NCBI RefSeq assembly: GCF_025146565.1
Contig: NZ_CP102258.1
Location: 806,001 to 870,000 of the forward strand
Length of the DNA: 64,000 nt
DNA from: Bacteroides eggerthii
Lineage (GTDB): Bacteria; Bacteroidota; Bacteroidia; Bacteroidales; Bacteroidaceae
Reading direction: 5' to 3'
Notes under the pieces: model-generated
Seen by the model: only the letters and a program-made list of their open reading frames with translations
Told to the model about the DNA's origin: nothing
Databases searched by the model: none
Made by a program: the position numbers and the translations under genes
Part shown: positions 8,529 to 17,115 of the stretch, piece by piece
Numbering within the stretch: position 1 is the first letter of the stretch
How the letters are laid out: each line of letters begins with the position of its first letter

Positions 8529-9791
8529 TTATTCTGCGTATTTCTTGAAAATAACACATGCGTTATGACCACCGAATCCAAAAGTATTGGACAAGGCTAC
8601 GTTCACTTCACGCTTTTGGGCTTTGTTGAACGTAAAGTTCAGGTCATAGTCGATGTTTTCGTCGTTGTCACCCTCTTCGTGGTTGATAGTCGGAGGAACA
8701 ATGCCATTCTGGATAGCAAGGATACTTGCAATAGCTTCTACCGCACCGGCAGCACCCAATAAGTGGCCTGTCATGGATTTGGTTGAACTGATGTTCAGTT
8801 CATAAGCATGCTTTCCGAATACTTCCTGGATAGCTTTTACTTCCGAAATATCACCAACCGGAGTAGATGTACCATGAACATTGATGTAATCTACTTCCTC
8901 AGGCTTCATCTCTGCGTCTTCCAACGCATTTCTCATTACCAACTTGGCTCCCAAGCCTTCCGGGTGGGAAGCTGTCAGGTGATGAGCATCGGCAGACATA
9001 CCTACACCGGCAACCTCTGCATAAATCTTGGCGCCACGTGCTTTGGCGTGTTCCAGTTCTTCAAGAACCAGACATCCACCGCCTTCACCCATGATGAAGC
9101 CGTCGCGGCTTGCGCTGAACGGACGGGATGCAGTCTCCGGAGAGTCGTTGCGGGTAGATAAAGCGTGCATAGCGTTGAAACCACCTACACCACAAGCGGC
9201 GATAGCTGCTTCCGAACCACCGCTGACAATGGCATTGGCCTTACCCAAACGGATGAGGTTGAATGCATCAGCAATAGCATTGGTAGAAGTGGCGCATGCA
9301 GAACAAGTCGCATAGTTAGGACCATGAAAACCGTACAGGATAGAAATTTGTCCGGCAGCAATGTCCGAAATCATCTTAGGGATGAAGAACGGATTGAACT
9401 TAGGACCGTTTTCTTTATGGAGGGCATAGTTACCTGCTTCTTCTTCAAATGTACGGATTCCACCAATACCGGCACCAAAGATGACACCGATTTTGTTCAA
9501 ATCCTCATTTTCGACATCAAGACCGGAATCTTCTACCGCCTGCTTGGCTACGCCGATAGCGTATTGAGTATACAAGTCCATCTTGCGAGCCTCTTTGCGG
9601 TCGATATATTGATTGGCATCAAAGTTCTTCACTTCGCATGCGAATTGGGTCTTGAAAAGTGATGCGTCGAAATGAGTAATAGGTCCTGCTCCACTAACCC
9701 CATTCACGAGATTTTCCCAGAATTCGGGTACTGTGTTGCCAATGGGAGTAATGGCGCCAAGACCTGTTACTACAACTCTTTTTAATTCCAT
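8529..9791 (-). CDS. fabF: Beta-ketoacyl-ACP synthase II
   Basis: Condenses malonyl-ACP with acyl-ACP in type II fatty-acid elongation. The 420-residue thiolase-fold protein has the nucleophile Cys166 in SACATSTNA and the two catalytic His residues in VHGTSTPVGD and SMTGHLLGAAGA. It lies 23 bp after acpP and 7 bp before rnc, the usual bacterial order, and is probably cotranscribed with both. Confidence 0.98.
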   Translation of the reverse strand: MELKRVVVTGLGAITPIGNTVPEFWENLVNGVSGAGPITHFDASLFKTQFACEVKNFDANQYIDRKEARKMDLYTQYAIGVAKQAVEDSGLDVENEDLNKIGVIFGAGIGGIRTFEEEAGNYALHKENGPKFNPFFIPKMISDIAAGQISILYGFHGPNYATCSACATSTNAIADAFNLIRLGKANAIVSGGSEAAIAACGVGGFNAMHALSTRNDSPETASRPFSASRDGFIMGEGGGCLVLEELEHAKARGAKIYAEVAGVGMSADAHHLTASHPEGLGAKLVMRNALEDAEMKPEEVDYINVHGTSTPVGDISEVKAIQEVFGKHAYELNISSTKSMTGHLLGAAGAVEAIASILAIQNGIVPPTINHEEGDNDENIDYDLNFTFNKAQKREVNVALSNTFGFGGHNACVIFKKYAE

Positions 9792-9814
9792 ACTAAGAAA
9801 TGAATGGATTAAGA

Positions 9815-10051
9815 TTACTTAGCGTGTTCTTCGATGTAAGATACAGCATCACCTACAGTACCAATCTTCTCAGCTTGGTCATCAGGAATAGAGATACCGA
9901 ATTCTTTTTCGAATTCCATGATAAGTTCTACAGTGTCAAGAGAATCCGCTCCTAAATCGTTAGTGAAGCTAGCTTCGTTAGTAACTTCTGATTCTTCAAC
10001 GCCTAATTTGTCGACGATAATCGCTTTCACTCTTGATGCAATTTCAGACAT
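9815..10051 (-). CDS. acpP: Acyl carrier protein
   Basis: A 78-residue acidic four-helix protein that carries acyl chains on phosphopantetheine. Ser37 in [10 protein letters not shown] is the attachment site. First gene of acpP-fabF-rnc and divergent from purN. Confidence 0.98.
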   Translation of the reverse strand: MSEIASRVKAIIVDKLGVEESEVTNEASFTNDLGADSLDTVELIMEFEKEFGISIPDDQAEKIGTVGDAVSYIEEHAK

Positions 10052-10200
10052 AACTTTAAGTTTTTAATTAATAATTAGTTTTATTTCTTTAAATTTGCGG
10101 TGCAAAGGAATAAATATTTATTGTTCCTCGCAAATATTTGATGAATTAAATGTACCTTTTTGCACATTTTTCACGGTTTTGTGCAGGGATTGGAGGGCTT

Positions 10201-10776
10201 ATGAGTAAAAACATTGCTATTTTGGCTTCCGGTAACGGGACGAATGCAGAAAACATCATCCGTTATTTTCAAAATAGCGAATCGGTGAATATAGGGCTGG
10301 TTTTAGCTAATAGGGAGACAGCTTTGGTTTTGGAACGTGCACGCAGTCTGAATGTTCCGTTTGCCTGTATGGGTAAAACCGAGTGGGTGGATGGAACGGC
10401 TGTGTTGGCTCTGCTGGAGGAGAGGGGCATTGACTTCATCGTCCTTGCCGGTTTTCTTGCACGTATACCGGATTGTATCTTGCATGCTTATCCCAATAAG
10501 ATTATAAATATTCATCCTTCTTTATTACCCAAATTCGGAGGTAAAGGCATGTACGGAGATCGTGTACATGAAGCGGTGGTGGCTGCCGGCGAAACGGAAA
10601 CCGGCATTACTATACATTATTTAAATGAGCATTTTGATGAGGGGGAAGTCATTGTGCAGTACAGATGCCCTGTTTTGCCGCAGGATACGGCGGAAGATGT
10701 GGCAAAGAAAGTGCATGCGCTGGAGTATGAGTATTACCCGCAGGTCATAGAGCGTTTGTTATCGGAGATGTGCTGA
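10201..10776 (+). CDS. purN: Phosphoribosylglycinamide formyltransferase
   Basis: Transfers formyl from 10-formyl-tetrahydrofolate to GAR, third step of purine synthesis. The 191-residue form starts at the ATG at 10201 (MSKNIAILASGNGTNAENII). The frame stays open back to 10150, but those residues are not family-like. Catalytic Asn and His lie in INIHPSLLP, and the later Asp in HFDEGEVI. The protein is a single domain of normal length. Confidence 0.96.
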   Translation: MSKNIAILASGNGTNAENIIRYFQNSESVNIGLVLANRETALVLERARSLNVPFACMGKTEWVDGTAVLALLEERGIDFIVLAGFLARIPDCILHAYPNKIINIHPSLLPKFGGKGMYGDRVHEAVVAAGETETGITIHYLNEHFDEGEVIVQYRCPVLPQDTAEDVAKKVHALEYEYYPQVIERLLSEMC

Positions 10777-10818
10777 CAATCTTTCGGAATATTGTTTTTT
10801 GCGGACAGAAGCGGCATA

Positions 10819-11868
10819 TTATTCCGGATGATTCAAAATTGTGTATGCTTCTTTCTCTCTTCTTAAAGGATAATCTCCCCGTAGCTTTTCGAATAACTCC
10901 GGATGTGTTTTTAATGCGTTGCTGTCCCGGCGGGGGTCATACATTTGCAAATAGGCATCCGATAGGTCATCTGCTGTGATTTGCAGCTGTTTTGGAGCGG
11001 GCGGAATAATTTGGTAGTCCGTTTGTATATTGAAATAACGGCATAGGGCATCCAGCGACATGCGGGTGGCGTTGGCTTTACCGTCTGCCGAGTAGCCGGC
11101 AATATGGGGGGTTCCGAGGAACACTTTGTCTAATAAATCTATATTTATGGCAGGCTCGTTTTCCCAAACATCAATGACAGCATCTGAAATGGCTCCTGTC
11201 TCTAAGGCGTTCAGTAGTGCATTTGTTTCGATAACTTCTCCGCGTGAGGTGTTGATGATGACAGGCCGCCGCTTTAATGATCTGAAAAATGCAGCATCAG
11301 CCATGTGGTAGGTCTTATACTTCCCTTTTTTATATAAAGGTACGTGAAAGGTGAGTATATCGCACTCCTCCGCAAGCGACTGGAGGGAAGAGAACTGCTG
11401 TTTTCCTTCTTTTTCTTCGCGCGGAAGGTCGTTGAGCAAGATATGCATGCCCAGCTCTTGTGCAACTTCAGCCACCTTGCTGCCCACATTGCCCACACCT
11501 ATAATGCCGATAGTGGCTTCCGACAGGTTAATGCCTTTCTGCTTTTGCAGCAGGATCAATGATGAGTGCAGGTATTGGGCTACGGATGCGGAGTTGCATC
11601 CGGGAGCATTGGTCCAGGTGATGCCTGCTTCGTGGCAGTATTCCGTATCAATATGGTCGAATCCGATTGTTGCCGTAGCAATAAACTTCACTTGGCTGCC
11701 TGCCAGTAATTCCCGGTTGCATCGGGTGCGTGTACGGATAATGAGCGCATCCGCATCTTTTACCAAGGAGGGGGTAAAGTCTTTCCCCGGTGCGTAAACC
11801 ACTTCATCCGCTATCTTTTCAATAGCTTCTTTTATAAAAGGTATTTTGTTGTCGACAATTACTTTCAT
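10819..11868 (-). CDS. pdxB: 4-phosphoerythronate dehydrogenase
   Basis: Oxidises 4-phosphoerythronate in the DXP-dependent pyridoxal phosphate pathway. The 349-residue protein has the D-2-hydroxyacid dehydrogenase layout: catalytic-domain start KVIVDNKIPFIKEA, Rossmann loop GVGNVGSKVA, INTSRGEVI, and the catalytic His in GTPHIAGYS, then the PdxB-specific C-terminal region. I use ATG 11868, as a -7 box (TAACTTTG, 11896-11889) lies between it and the longer open frame's start at 11931. Convergent with purN. Confidence 0.94.
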   Translation of the reverse strand: MKVIVDNKIPFIKEAIEKIADEVVYAPGKDFTPSLVKDADALIIRTRTRCNRELLAGSQVKFIATATIGFDHIDTEYCHEAGITWTNAPGCNSASVAQYLHSSLILLQKQKGINLSEATIGIIGVGNVGSKVAEVAQELGMHILLNDLPREEKEGKQQFSSLQSLAEECDILTFHVPLYKKGKYKTYHMADAAFFRSLKRRPVIINTSRGEVIETNALLNALETGAISDAVIDVWENEPAINIDLLDKVFLGTPHIAGYSADGKANATRMSLDALCRYFNIQTDYQIIPPAPKQLQITADDLSDAYLQMYDPRRDSNALKTHPELFEKLRGDYPLRREKEAYTILNHPE

Positions 11869-11888
11869 GGCACTTTTGTTTATGTAGG

Positions 11889-11896
11889 CAAAGTTA
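11889..11896 (-). promoter_or_regulatory. Candidate -7 box of pdxB
   Basis: Minus-strand TAACTTTG lies 20 nt before the pdxB ATG at 11868. It decides the start codon against the upstream frame. Confidence 0.45.
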
Positions 11897-11938
11897 AAAA
11901 TAATTCGTGAGAATGAGGAATGTTGGTACAATAATACA

Positions 11939-11946
11939 TACCTTTG
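11939..11946 (+). promoter_or_regulatory. Candidate -7 box of the ORF6N gene
   Basis: TACCTTTG fits TAnnTTTG and ends 32 nt before the ATG at 11979. It gives the ORF6N gene its own promoter, divergent from pdxB. Confidence 0.45.
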
Positions 11947-11978
11947 ACAGATTGTTTAAAACATAAATTTATATACTG

Positions 11979-12527
11979 ATGAAAACACTGATTGGTTTTG
12001 AAGAAATAGAAGATAAGATAATTACCCTTCGCGGACAAAAAGTACTTTTGGACAGGGATGTTGCTGCTTTGTACGGGGTGGAAACACGGGATATTAATAA
12101 GTCCGTCAGAAATAATCCGGATAAATTCCCCAAAGGGTATGTTATTGAACTGAATGATAGTGAATTGAAAGGTTTGCGGTGGAAAAATTCCACCACAAAT
12201 CTTTCTAAGTCAAGAGTTTTGCCCAAAGCCTTTACGGAGAAGGGATTGTATATGATTGCCACCATTCTGAAAAGTGCTCGTGCAACCGAGGCTACGATTT
12301 CCATTATTGAGACTTTTGCCAAGTTGCGCGAACTCTCCCGTACCTTGAACAACTTGCCGGATGCTTCCGAAGAGCAGCAGAAATCCTTATTGGAGAAAAG
12401 CGGTGATTTGTTCACCGATTTATTGGACAATAATCTTCAGGCAACGGATTCGGAGACAACGATCGAATTAAATCTTGCCGTATTGAAAGTAAAGCATACG
12501 GTAAAACGGAAAGCGGACAAGGAATAA
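11979..12527 (+). CDS. ORF6N-domain protein (phage antirepressor-like)
   Basis: A 182-residue cytoplasmic protein. Residues 1-95 match the ORF6N (KilA-N-related) DNA-binding domain: IEDKIITLRGQKVLLDRDVA, LYGVETRDINKSVRNNPDKFP and a GLYMIATILKSARA segment. The C-terminal part is helical and Glu/Lys-rich with no known domain. Such proteins occur both in phages and as lone chromosomal genes in Bacteroides. No phage genes flank it here, so it is probably a domesticated regulator. It sits directly upstream of the surface-glycan locus, but a regulatory link is only a guess. Confidence 0.85.
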   Translation: MKTLIGFEEIEDKIITLRGQKVLLDRDVAALYGVETRDINKSVRNNPDKFPKGYVIELNDSELKGLRWKNSTTNLSKSRVLPKAFTEKGLYMIATILKSARATEATISIIETFAKLRELSRTLNNLPDASEEQQKSLLEKSGDLFTDLLDNNLQATDSETTIELNLAVLKVKHTVKRKADKE

Positions 12528-12540
12528 ATGCGGCAAACTG

Positions 12541-12572
12541 TTTGGCTGTGTGCAAAATATTGTATAGTTTTG
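12541..12572 (+). promoter_or_regulatory. Promoter of the first glycan-locus operon
   Basis: TTTG at 12541-12544, a 20-bp spacer, then TAGTTTTG at 12565-12572 is a near-consensus Bacteroides promoter. It ends 54 nt before the ATG at 12627 and would drive the GT2-kinase-GT2 operon independently of the invertible promoter. Confidence 0.6.
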
Positions 12573-12626
12573 TCAACTTGTGGGAATTTTGCAGCTTGTT
12601 GAACAAAGACTAATTATTTATATCCA

Positions 12627-13343
12627 ATGAAGTGTATTCATATCATTACTCCTGTAAAGGACTCTATTGAGTTGACGCTACAAACTGTGGAGGCCGTTAT
12701 GGCATCCGGTTTTCAAATACCGTTTACTTATACTGTATACAATGATTTCAGTACGGAAGAAAATACGGCAAAATTGCAGGAGGCGTCCGGGAGACTGGGA
12801 TTTGAGTTGGTGAACCTTGCCGAGATTACAGAACATCCCTCCCCGAACTATCTGCTGGTGCTGCAAATGGCGCAACAGCGTGCCATTGAGGCTGATGCCG
12901 GTTTGATTATTGTAGAGTCGGATGTGGTGGTAAAGAAGAATACATTACAGGCTTTGTTTGACGGAGCAATGAAAAGAGAGGACTGTGGGATTGCAGCTGC
13001 TGTGACAGTGGATGCCAAAGGGAATATCAACTATCCTTATCTTTATGCCAAAGGGAAAGAGAATCAGGTGTTTCCGGAGAAGAAACATTGCAGCTTTTGC
13101 TGCTCCCTGTTGACTTTGAATTTCCTGAAAGCTTTCGACTTCCACCGGTTGGATCCTGAGAAGAACTGGCACGATGTAACTATCTCACACCAATCCCTGA
13201 AGGAAGGGTTTAAGAATTATTTATTTACTACATTGCCAGTGTTGCATCAGCCTCATGGCAGCCGTCCATGGAAACAACTGAAATATAAGAATCCGTTGAA
13301 GTATTATTGGTTGAAGTATACGAAAGGGTTGGATAAAATTTGA
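12627..13343 (+). CDS. Family 2 glycosyltransferase
   Basis: A 238-residue cytoplasmic GT-A enzyme that would add a sugar to LOS or another surface glycan. N-terminal HIITPVKDSIELTLQTVEAV and YNDFSTEENT form the nucleotide-binding strand and loop, and IVESDVVVKK takes the DxD position. No membrane segment is seen. First gene of a three-gene operon, 7 bp before the kinase. Donor and acceptor are unknown. Confidence 0.85.
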   Translation: MKCIHIITPVKDSIELTLQTVEAVMASGFQIPFTYTVYNDFSTEENTAKLQEASGRLGFELVNLAEITEHPSPNYLLVLQMAQQRAIEADAGLIIVESDVVVKKNTLQALFDGAMKREDCGIAAAVTVDAKGNINYPYLYAKGKENQVFPEKKHCSFCCSLLTLNFLKAFDFHRLDPEKNWHDVTISHQSLKEGFKNYLFTTLPVLHQPHGSRPWKQLKYKNPLKYYWLKYTKGLDKI

Positions 13344-13350
13344 TGTATTT

Positions 13351-14115
13351 ATGAAATCTGAAATGAGCCGGAAAGCCGATATTTTTCATCCTCATACCTT
13401 AGTTATCCATCCGGATTTTGAGGCGTTGAGAGGGTTTGTACTCTCTTTACCTGAGCGTTTTGAAAAGAATGAGGGTATTGTAATCCATAAAGGGCGCAAT
13501 GAATTGAGGAAAATGGAGTATAAAGGCCGGGAATATGTCGTTAAATCTTTCCACCGTCCCAATTTTATCAACCGTTTTGTGTACGGTATTTTTCGGCCTT
13601 CTAAAGCCAAACGTTCCTATGACCATGCCGAATTATATCGAAATATAGGTGTGGGGACCCCTCAACCGGTAGGGTATCTCAATGTGCGTAGCGGCCTGTT
13701 GTTCGACAGAAGTTACTATGTGAGCTGCTTGTCGGCATGTCCTTATGTCTATAATGACTTGTTCAAGCAGAAGTTTGAATATGAAGAAGACGTTCTGCGC
13801 GAGATAGGGAGGGTAACTGCTGTGCTTCATGAACATGGGTACGCTCATAAAGATTATGGGCGCGAAAATATTCTGTTTCAGAAAACGCCGGAAGGCATTA
13901 AATTGGAAATTGTGGATTTGAACCGGATGTTTATCGGTACTATCGGCATGAAAGCGGGCTGTAAGAACTTTGAGCGCCTGCCTGCCACTCCGCAGATGCA
14001 TCGTTGGATGGCCGAGGAGTATGCAAAGGCCCGAGGTTTTGATGTTGAAAAATGTTTTGAACTGATGGTTGCTTACAGAAGTACCCAACCGGGAAAGATT
14101 GATAACCTTTATTGA
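13351..14115 (+). CDS. WaaP-like lipopolysaccharide kinase family protein
   Basis: A 254-residue protein kinase-fold protein of the Kdo/WaaP/InaA group, likely phosphorylating an inner-core sugar of LOS. MEYKGREYVVKSF carries the candidate ATP-binding Lys, HEHGYAHKDYGRENILF is the catalytic loop (Asp after HK), and EIVDLNRM replaces the DFG segment. It lies between two GT2 genes, which supports a core-glycan role. The phosphate acceptor is inferred only. The ATG at 13351 is used, and MSRKAD further on is a weaker alternative. Confidence 0.82.
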   Translation: MKSEMSRKADIFHPHTLVIHPDFEALRGFVLSLPERFEKNEGIVIHKGRNELRKMEYKGREYVVKSFHRPNFINRFVYGIFRPSKAKRSYDHAELYRNIGVGTPQPVGYLNVRSGLLFDRSYYVSCLSACPYVYNDLFKQKFEYEEDVLREIGRVTAVLHEHGYAHKDYGRENILFQKTPEGIKLEIVDLNRMFIGTIGMKAGCKNFERLPATPQMHRWMAEEYAKARGFDVEKCFELMVAYRSTQPGKIDNLY

Positions 14116-14123
14116 AGATAGCC

Positions 14124-15023
14124 ATGAATATTGTAGCCGTAGTCGTTACCTATAACCGAATAGAACTGCTGAAAAGGACTGTTCGCTGTTTGCAGCAGAA
14201 CAAGCCGGTCTCTTCCATTGTAGTTGTCAATAACGGAAGTACGGATGCTACTGCCGAATGGTTGAAGACGCAGCCGGGACTTATTGTTATCAGTCAAGCG
14301 AATGTCGGCGGTTCGGGGGGCTTTTATACAGGTATGCAGTATGCATATCAGGCGGGTGCCGACTGGATTTGGTGCATGGATGATGATGTGTTTCCGCGTG
14401 CCGATTGTCTGGAGCAGCTATTGCTCCATGCCGATCGGGAAGACATAGGAATACTTGCTCCACGACGCTTGCAGGAAGGGAAGCTTTTCACGCATGAGTT
14501 TCAAGGTTATAACTTAATAAACCCTTTTGCTTCCATGTACACCGGTAAACTGTCGAAACAGACCGTAACAGAACCTGTGGAGATACAGGGAGCAGCTTTT
14601 GAGGGACCGTTTATCCGGCGTGAGGTTGTTGAGAAGATAGGTTACCCCAATAAGGAGCTGTTTATCTTTTGTGATGATACGGATTATTGTCTTCGTACGG
14701 TGCAGGCCGGGTTTAAAATACTATATGTTCCTACGGCACTGATGGACAAGGAGAAGTTTTTCTCGAACGACAGTTGGAGCGAACGGAATAAAAAGAAAAA
14801 GTGGAAACGTTTCTATCAGGTGCGCAATTCCACTTACTTGAGCCACCATTATGGACGTAATTGGGCAGTAAGGTATCTTCGGGGCTTTAATGGAGTGGCA
14901 GGCTATATTTTAACGGCCCTTCTTACTTGTCCGTTCACCGATGCTTACCAATGGAGTGATATTGCCAAACTGTGGAAAGCATATTGTGACGGGATACACG
15001 AACGGCTGGGCATTATGAAATAG
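14124..15023 (+). CDS. Family 2 glycosyltransferase, galactofuranosyl/rhamnosyl-transferase-like
   Basis: A 299-residue GT-A enzyme with AVVVTYNR, NNGSTDATAEWL, the motif NVGGSGGFYTGM and WCMDDDV as the metal-binding site. The NVGGSGGF pattern is seen in galactofuranosyl and rhamnosyl transferases, and a UDP-galactopyranose mutase gene lies 8 kb downstream, so a Galf donor is plausible but unproven. ATG 14124 is preferred over an in-frame TTG at 14112 that would overlap the kinase stop. It ends 21 bp from the convergent GT4 gene. Confidence 0.87.
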   Translation: MNIVAVVVTYNRIELLKRTVRCLQQNKPVSSIVVVNNGSTDATAEWLKTQPGLIVISQANVGGSGGFYTGMQYAYQAGADWIWCMDDDVFPRADCLEQLLLHADREDIGILAPRRLQEGKLFTHEFQGYNLINPFASMYTGKLSKQTVTEPVEIQGAAFEGPFIRREVVEKIGYPNKELFIFCDDTDYCLRTVQAGFKILYVPTALMDKEKFFSNDSWSERNKKKKWKRFYQVRNSTYLSHHYGRNWAVRYLRGFNGVAGYILTALLTCPFTDAYQWSDIAKLWKAYCDGIHERLGIMK

Positions 15024-15044
15024 CAGTGATTGATAAAAATCATA

Positions 15045-16223
15045 CTACTCCTCCATTAAATTTATCCATTCCTTTATTATGGTGTCAATGGTAAACCGTT
15101 TGCTGCTTTCAATGGCATTGGCCGCCATGGATTTGCGCAATTTATCATCTGTCATTAGTCGTTTGATTTGTTGGATATACGCCGGAATATCATTATTGGG
15201 GATGATGAACCCGTTGTCCTCACTTGTTATTATATCCTTCAATGATGCAAAGCTGTCGAAGGCCAGAGGAACACAGCCGCATTGTTGCGCTTCAATTAAC
15301 GTCAGCGGCCACCCTTCAAAGGAGGAGGTCATCATGAATATGGAAGCCTCAGTGTAATAAGGCTCCGAATTTCTTGCGCCCTCAAAGAAGACACGACTCA
15401 GGTTGTGATGTCTGACAAAGTCTTTATATTGGCTTTCCATTTTCCCATGACCAACAATTCTTAATTTCCAATCGGATAAGCTGTTGTCGGCTTCAATCTC
15501 TTTCCATATTTTTAAAGCGATGGATACCCTTTTGGGTTCTTCCTCCAACCTGGATACGATGAGCACTTCTTTCTTTTTGTATCCGTAGTTTGCCATGTCA
15601 TAAAAAGATTGGAATGAGAGGGCATTGTGAATTATTCTGATTTTGCTATCCTCTTTTAGGCGGGCATATTTTAGGAAGTCGTTTTTGAAGTGTCCGGATA
15701 AGAGGACTACTTTGTCTGAAAAAGTATATGACTCTTTATACAGGACAGGCAGCTTTATGATCTTTCTCATTTTTTGGTATGGGAATGATAAGCATTTTCT
15801 GAGGTTTTTCCATATGTGCTTCCCCTCTTTGAGCTCTTTCTTGGGGTTGTCCAGAGTTATAAAGTTGACCTCAGCGGCAGGTTTGGTGTGAAGTGCGAAT
15901 ATCAGTTTGCACTCTTTTCTTTGCGACTGGCTTAAGGCTGTCTTCAGATGTTTGGTTAGTTTATGTTCTCCCTGGTTGATAATGACATCAATTTTGTTTT
16001 GTTCTATGAACTGAATTAACCGAGTGAGCTTATTGTAAGATGTGATCTTGATTGTATCGACGAATTGTTGTTTCTCAAATGAACTGTCAATGTCGTATTT
16101 ATAAGCTGAATAACAATTTGCGTTATAAAATGTGGTTAATGCAGTTGCTATATTTGCTGTTATTCTTTCAACTCCCCCATATTGTGGAGCTACTTCATTG
16201 ACTGTGTAAAATAAAATATTCAT
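15045..16223 (-). CDS. Family 4 glycosyltransferase
   Basis: A 392-residue GT-B enzyme. The N-terminal domain opens with EVAPQYGGVERITANIATAL (acceptor side), and the C-terminal nucleotide-sugar domain has EVLIVSRLEEEPKRV and EGWPLTLIEAQQCGCVPLAF, the usual EX7E region. It is last in the leftward operon GT11 - GT92-like - GT14 - GT4, 8 bp after the GT14 fragment. Base composition is visibly A/T-rich compared with flanking housekeeping genes. Confidence 0.87.
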   Translation of the reverse strand: MNILFYTVNEVAPQYGGVERITANIATALTTFYNANCYSAYKYDIDSSFEKQQFVDTIKITSYNKLTRLIQFIEQNKIDVIINQGEHKLTKHLKTALSQSQRKECKLIFALHTKPAAEVNFITLDNPKKELKEGKHIWKNLRKCLSFPYQKMRKIIKLPVLYKESYTFSDKVVLLSGHFKNDFLKYARLKEDSKIRIIHNALSFQSFYDMANYGYKKKEVLIVSRLEEEPKRVSIALKIWKEIEADNSLSDWKLRIVGHGKMESQYKDFVRHHNLSRVFFEGARNSEPYYTEASIFMMTSSFEGWPLTLIEAQQCGCVPLAFDSFASLKDIITSEDNGFIIPNNDIPAYIQQIKRLMTDDKLRKSMAANAIESSKRFTIDTIIKEWINLMEE

Positions 16224-16231
16224 TACGTTCG

Positions 16232-16930
16232 TTATTTTGAATATGATTTCTGTATTTCGTGGACCACCTTCATTTGTTTGGAGTGAAACTTCCGGGCGAA
16301 AATCTTGTTGGAGTCGGCAAGTCTTTTATAATCGGCATTCTGCCATACGTAGGGATTTCCATGTTCCCAGTCAATGTCACGCATGCAGCCTGTGCTGGCA
16401 TCATGTATGCAGTACATCTTTTCTCGGAAAGGAGAGTTCCACAGGAGGGTTTGAATAAATATTTCGTCCGGGCAAAGCGTGTATCTCATCCGCTTCAATA
16501 TAATGTCCTTGTACTGCAGCAGATAGCTGACGGCATTTTCAGTGACACTCACCCATTGTCCTCCTTTTTTAAACTCAAATGTTGTCTTTCTGCGGTAGTT
16601 GCTTATTTTATGAAGGGCTAAAACTGTGTTCCGGAGAAATGCGGTGATTCCATGCAGCATGTTTCCTTTGTCTTTCAGTCTTTGTGTGAAAAAATAATAT
16701 CGGGATACTTTGCGTTCCAAATCCCGTTGGTGGGCTGCATCTTGCCAGAAGCCGACGAACTCCTTTCCTGAATTTTTATGAAAGAATTCATGAATGTAGT
16801 CTTGGCTCTTGATAGGAAGGTCTGCTCCTGACAGTAAGTGATAATAGGCATAAGGTCCGTTTTTCAGAGCAGTCTCGAACAGGAGATATTCCACCTTTAC
16901 TAAGCTGATGTCTCCCCAATACACTTTCAT
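16232..16930 (-). CDS. GT14 (core-2/I-branching type) glycosyltransferase, C-terminal part of a frameshifted gene
   Basis: A 232-residue frame starting MKVYWGDISLVKVEYLLFET and containing YHLLSGADLPIKSQDYIHEFF, both hallmarks of the middle of GT14 beta-1,6-GlcNAc-transferase-like proteins. The usual N-terminal IIAHNE segment lies in the preceding frame. The two frames overlap as ATGA at 16927-16930. Adding one base to the A6 run (T6 on the plus strand, 16932-16937) joins them as LIEKNMKVYWGDIS, which gives continuous family-like sequence. It is therefore one broken or slippage-controlled gene, although separate expression through ATGA coupling is possible. Confidence 0.78.
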   Translation of the reverse strand: MKVYWGDISLVKVEYLLFETALKNGPYAYYHLLSGADLPIKSQDYIHEFFHKNSGKEFVGFWQDAAHQRDLERKVSRYYFFTQRLKDKGNMLHGITAFLRNTVLALHKISNYRRKTTFEFKKGGQWVSVTENAVSYLLQYKDIILKRMRYTLCPDEIFIQTLLWNSPFREKMYCIHDASTGCMRDIDWEHGNPYVWQNADYKRLADSNKIFARKFHSKQMKVVHEIQKSYSK

Positions 16931-17115
16931 GTTTTTTCAATGAGATAGAAACCGGCTTTCTTTATCTTGAATCCTTTAATTTTTTGATATAGGCCCACTG
17001 CTCGTTTGTCGATATGCAGATAGATGTCATTGCGTTCGTCGTCTAACATAGAAAGCAATACTTCGAGTATCGGATATTCGTTGTGGGCGATAATCAGAAA
17101 GGCATGTTTCATCAT
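16927..17115 (-). CDS. GT14 glycosyltransferase, N-terminal part of a frameshifted gene
   Basis: A 62-residue frame, MMKHAFLIIAHNEYPILEVL followed by LDDERNDIYLHIDKR, matching the N-terminus of Bacteroides GT14 proteins. It stops right after the A6 tract, in GAA AAA ACA TGA. Alone it lacks the catalytic part. The start overlaps the stop of the upstream GT92-like gene (ATGA at 17112-17115), so the unit is embedded in a tightly packed operon. A deletion in the homopolymer, a sequencing error or slippage can each explain the break. Confidence 0.75.
   Translation of the reverse strand: MMKHAFLIIAHNEYPILEVLLSMLDDERNDIYLHIDKRAVGLYQKIKGFKIKKAGFYLIEKT

Noticed and set aside
7652..8581. Longer RNase III start at 8581
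   Set aside because: It would overlap fabF by 53 bp and adds residues unlike the family. GTG 8521 fits better.
11979..12527. Prophage remnant around the ORF6N gene
   Set aside because: Neighbours are pdxB and glycan genes, with no integrase, structural genes or attachment repeats.
16927..16942. Programmed -1 frameshift heptamer (A AAA AAC) in the GT14 gene
   Set aside because: The heptamer is present but in the wrong phase: the zero frame reads GAA AAA ACA. No stimulatory stem is obvious. Slippage on the A6 run remains possible.
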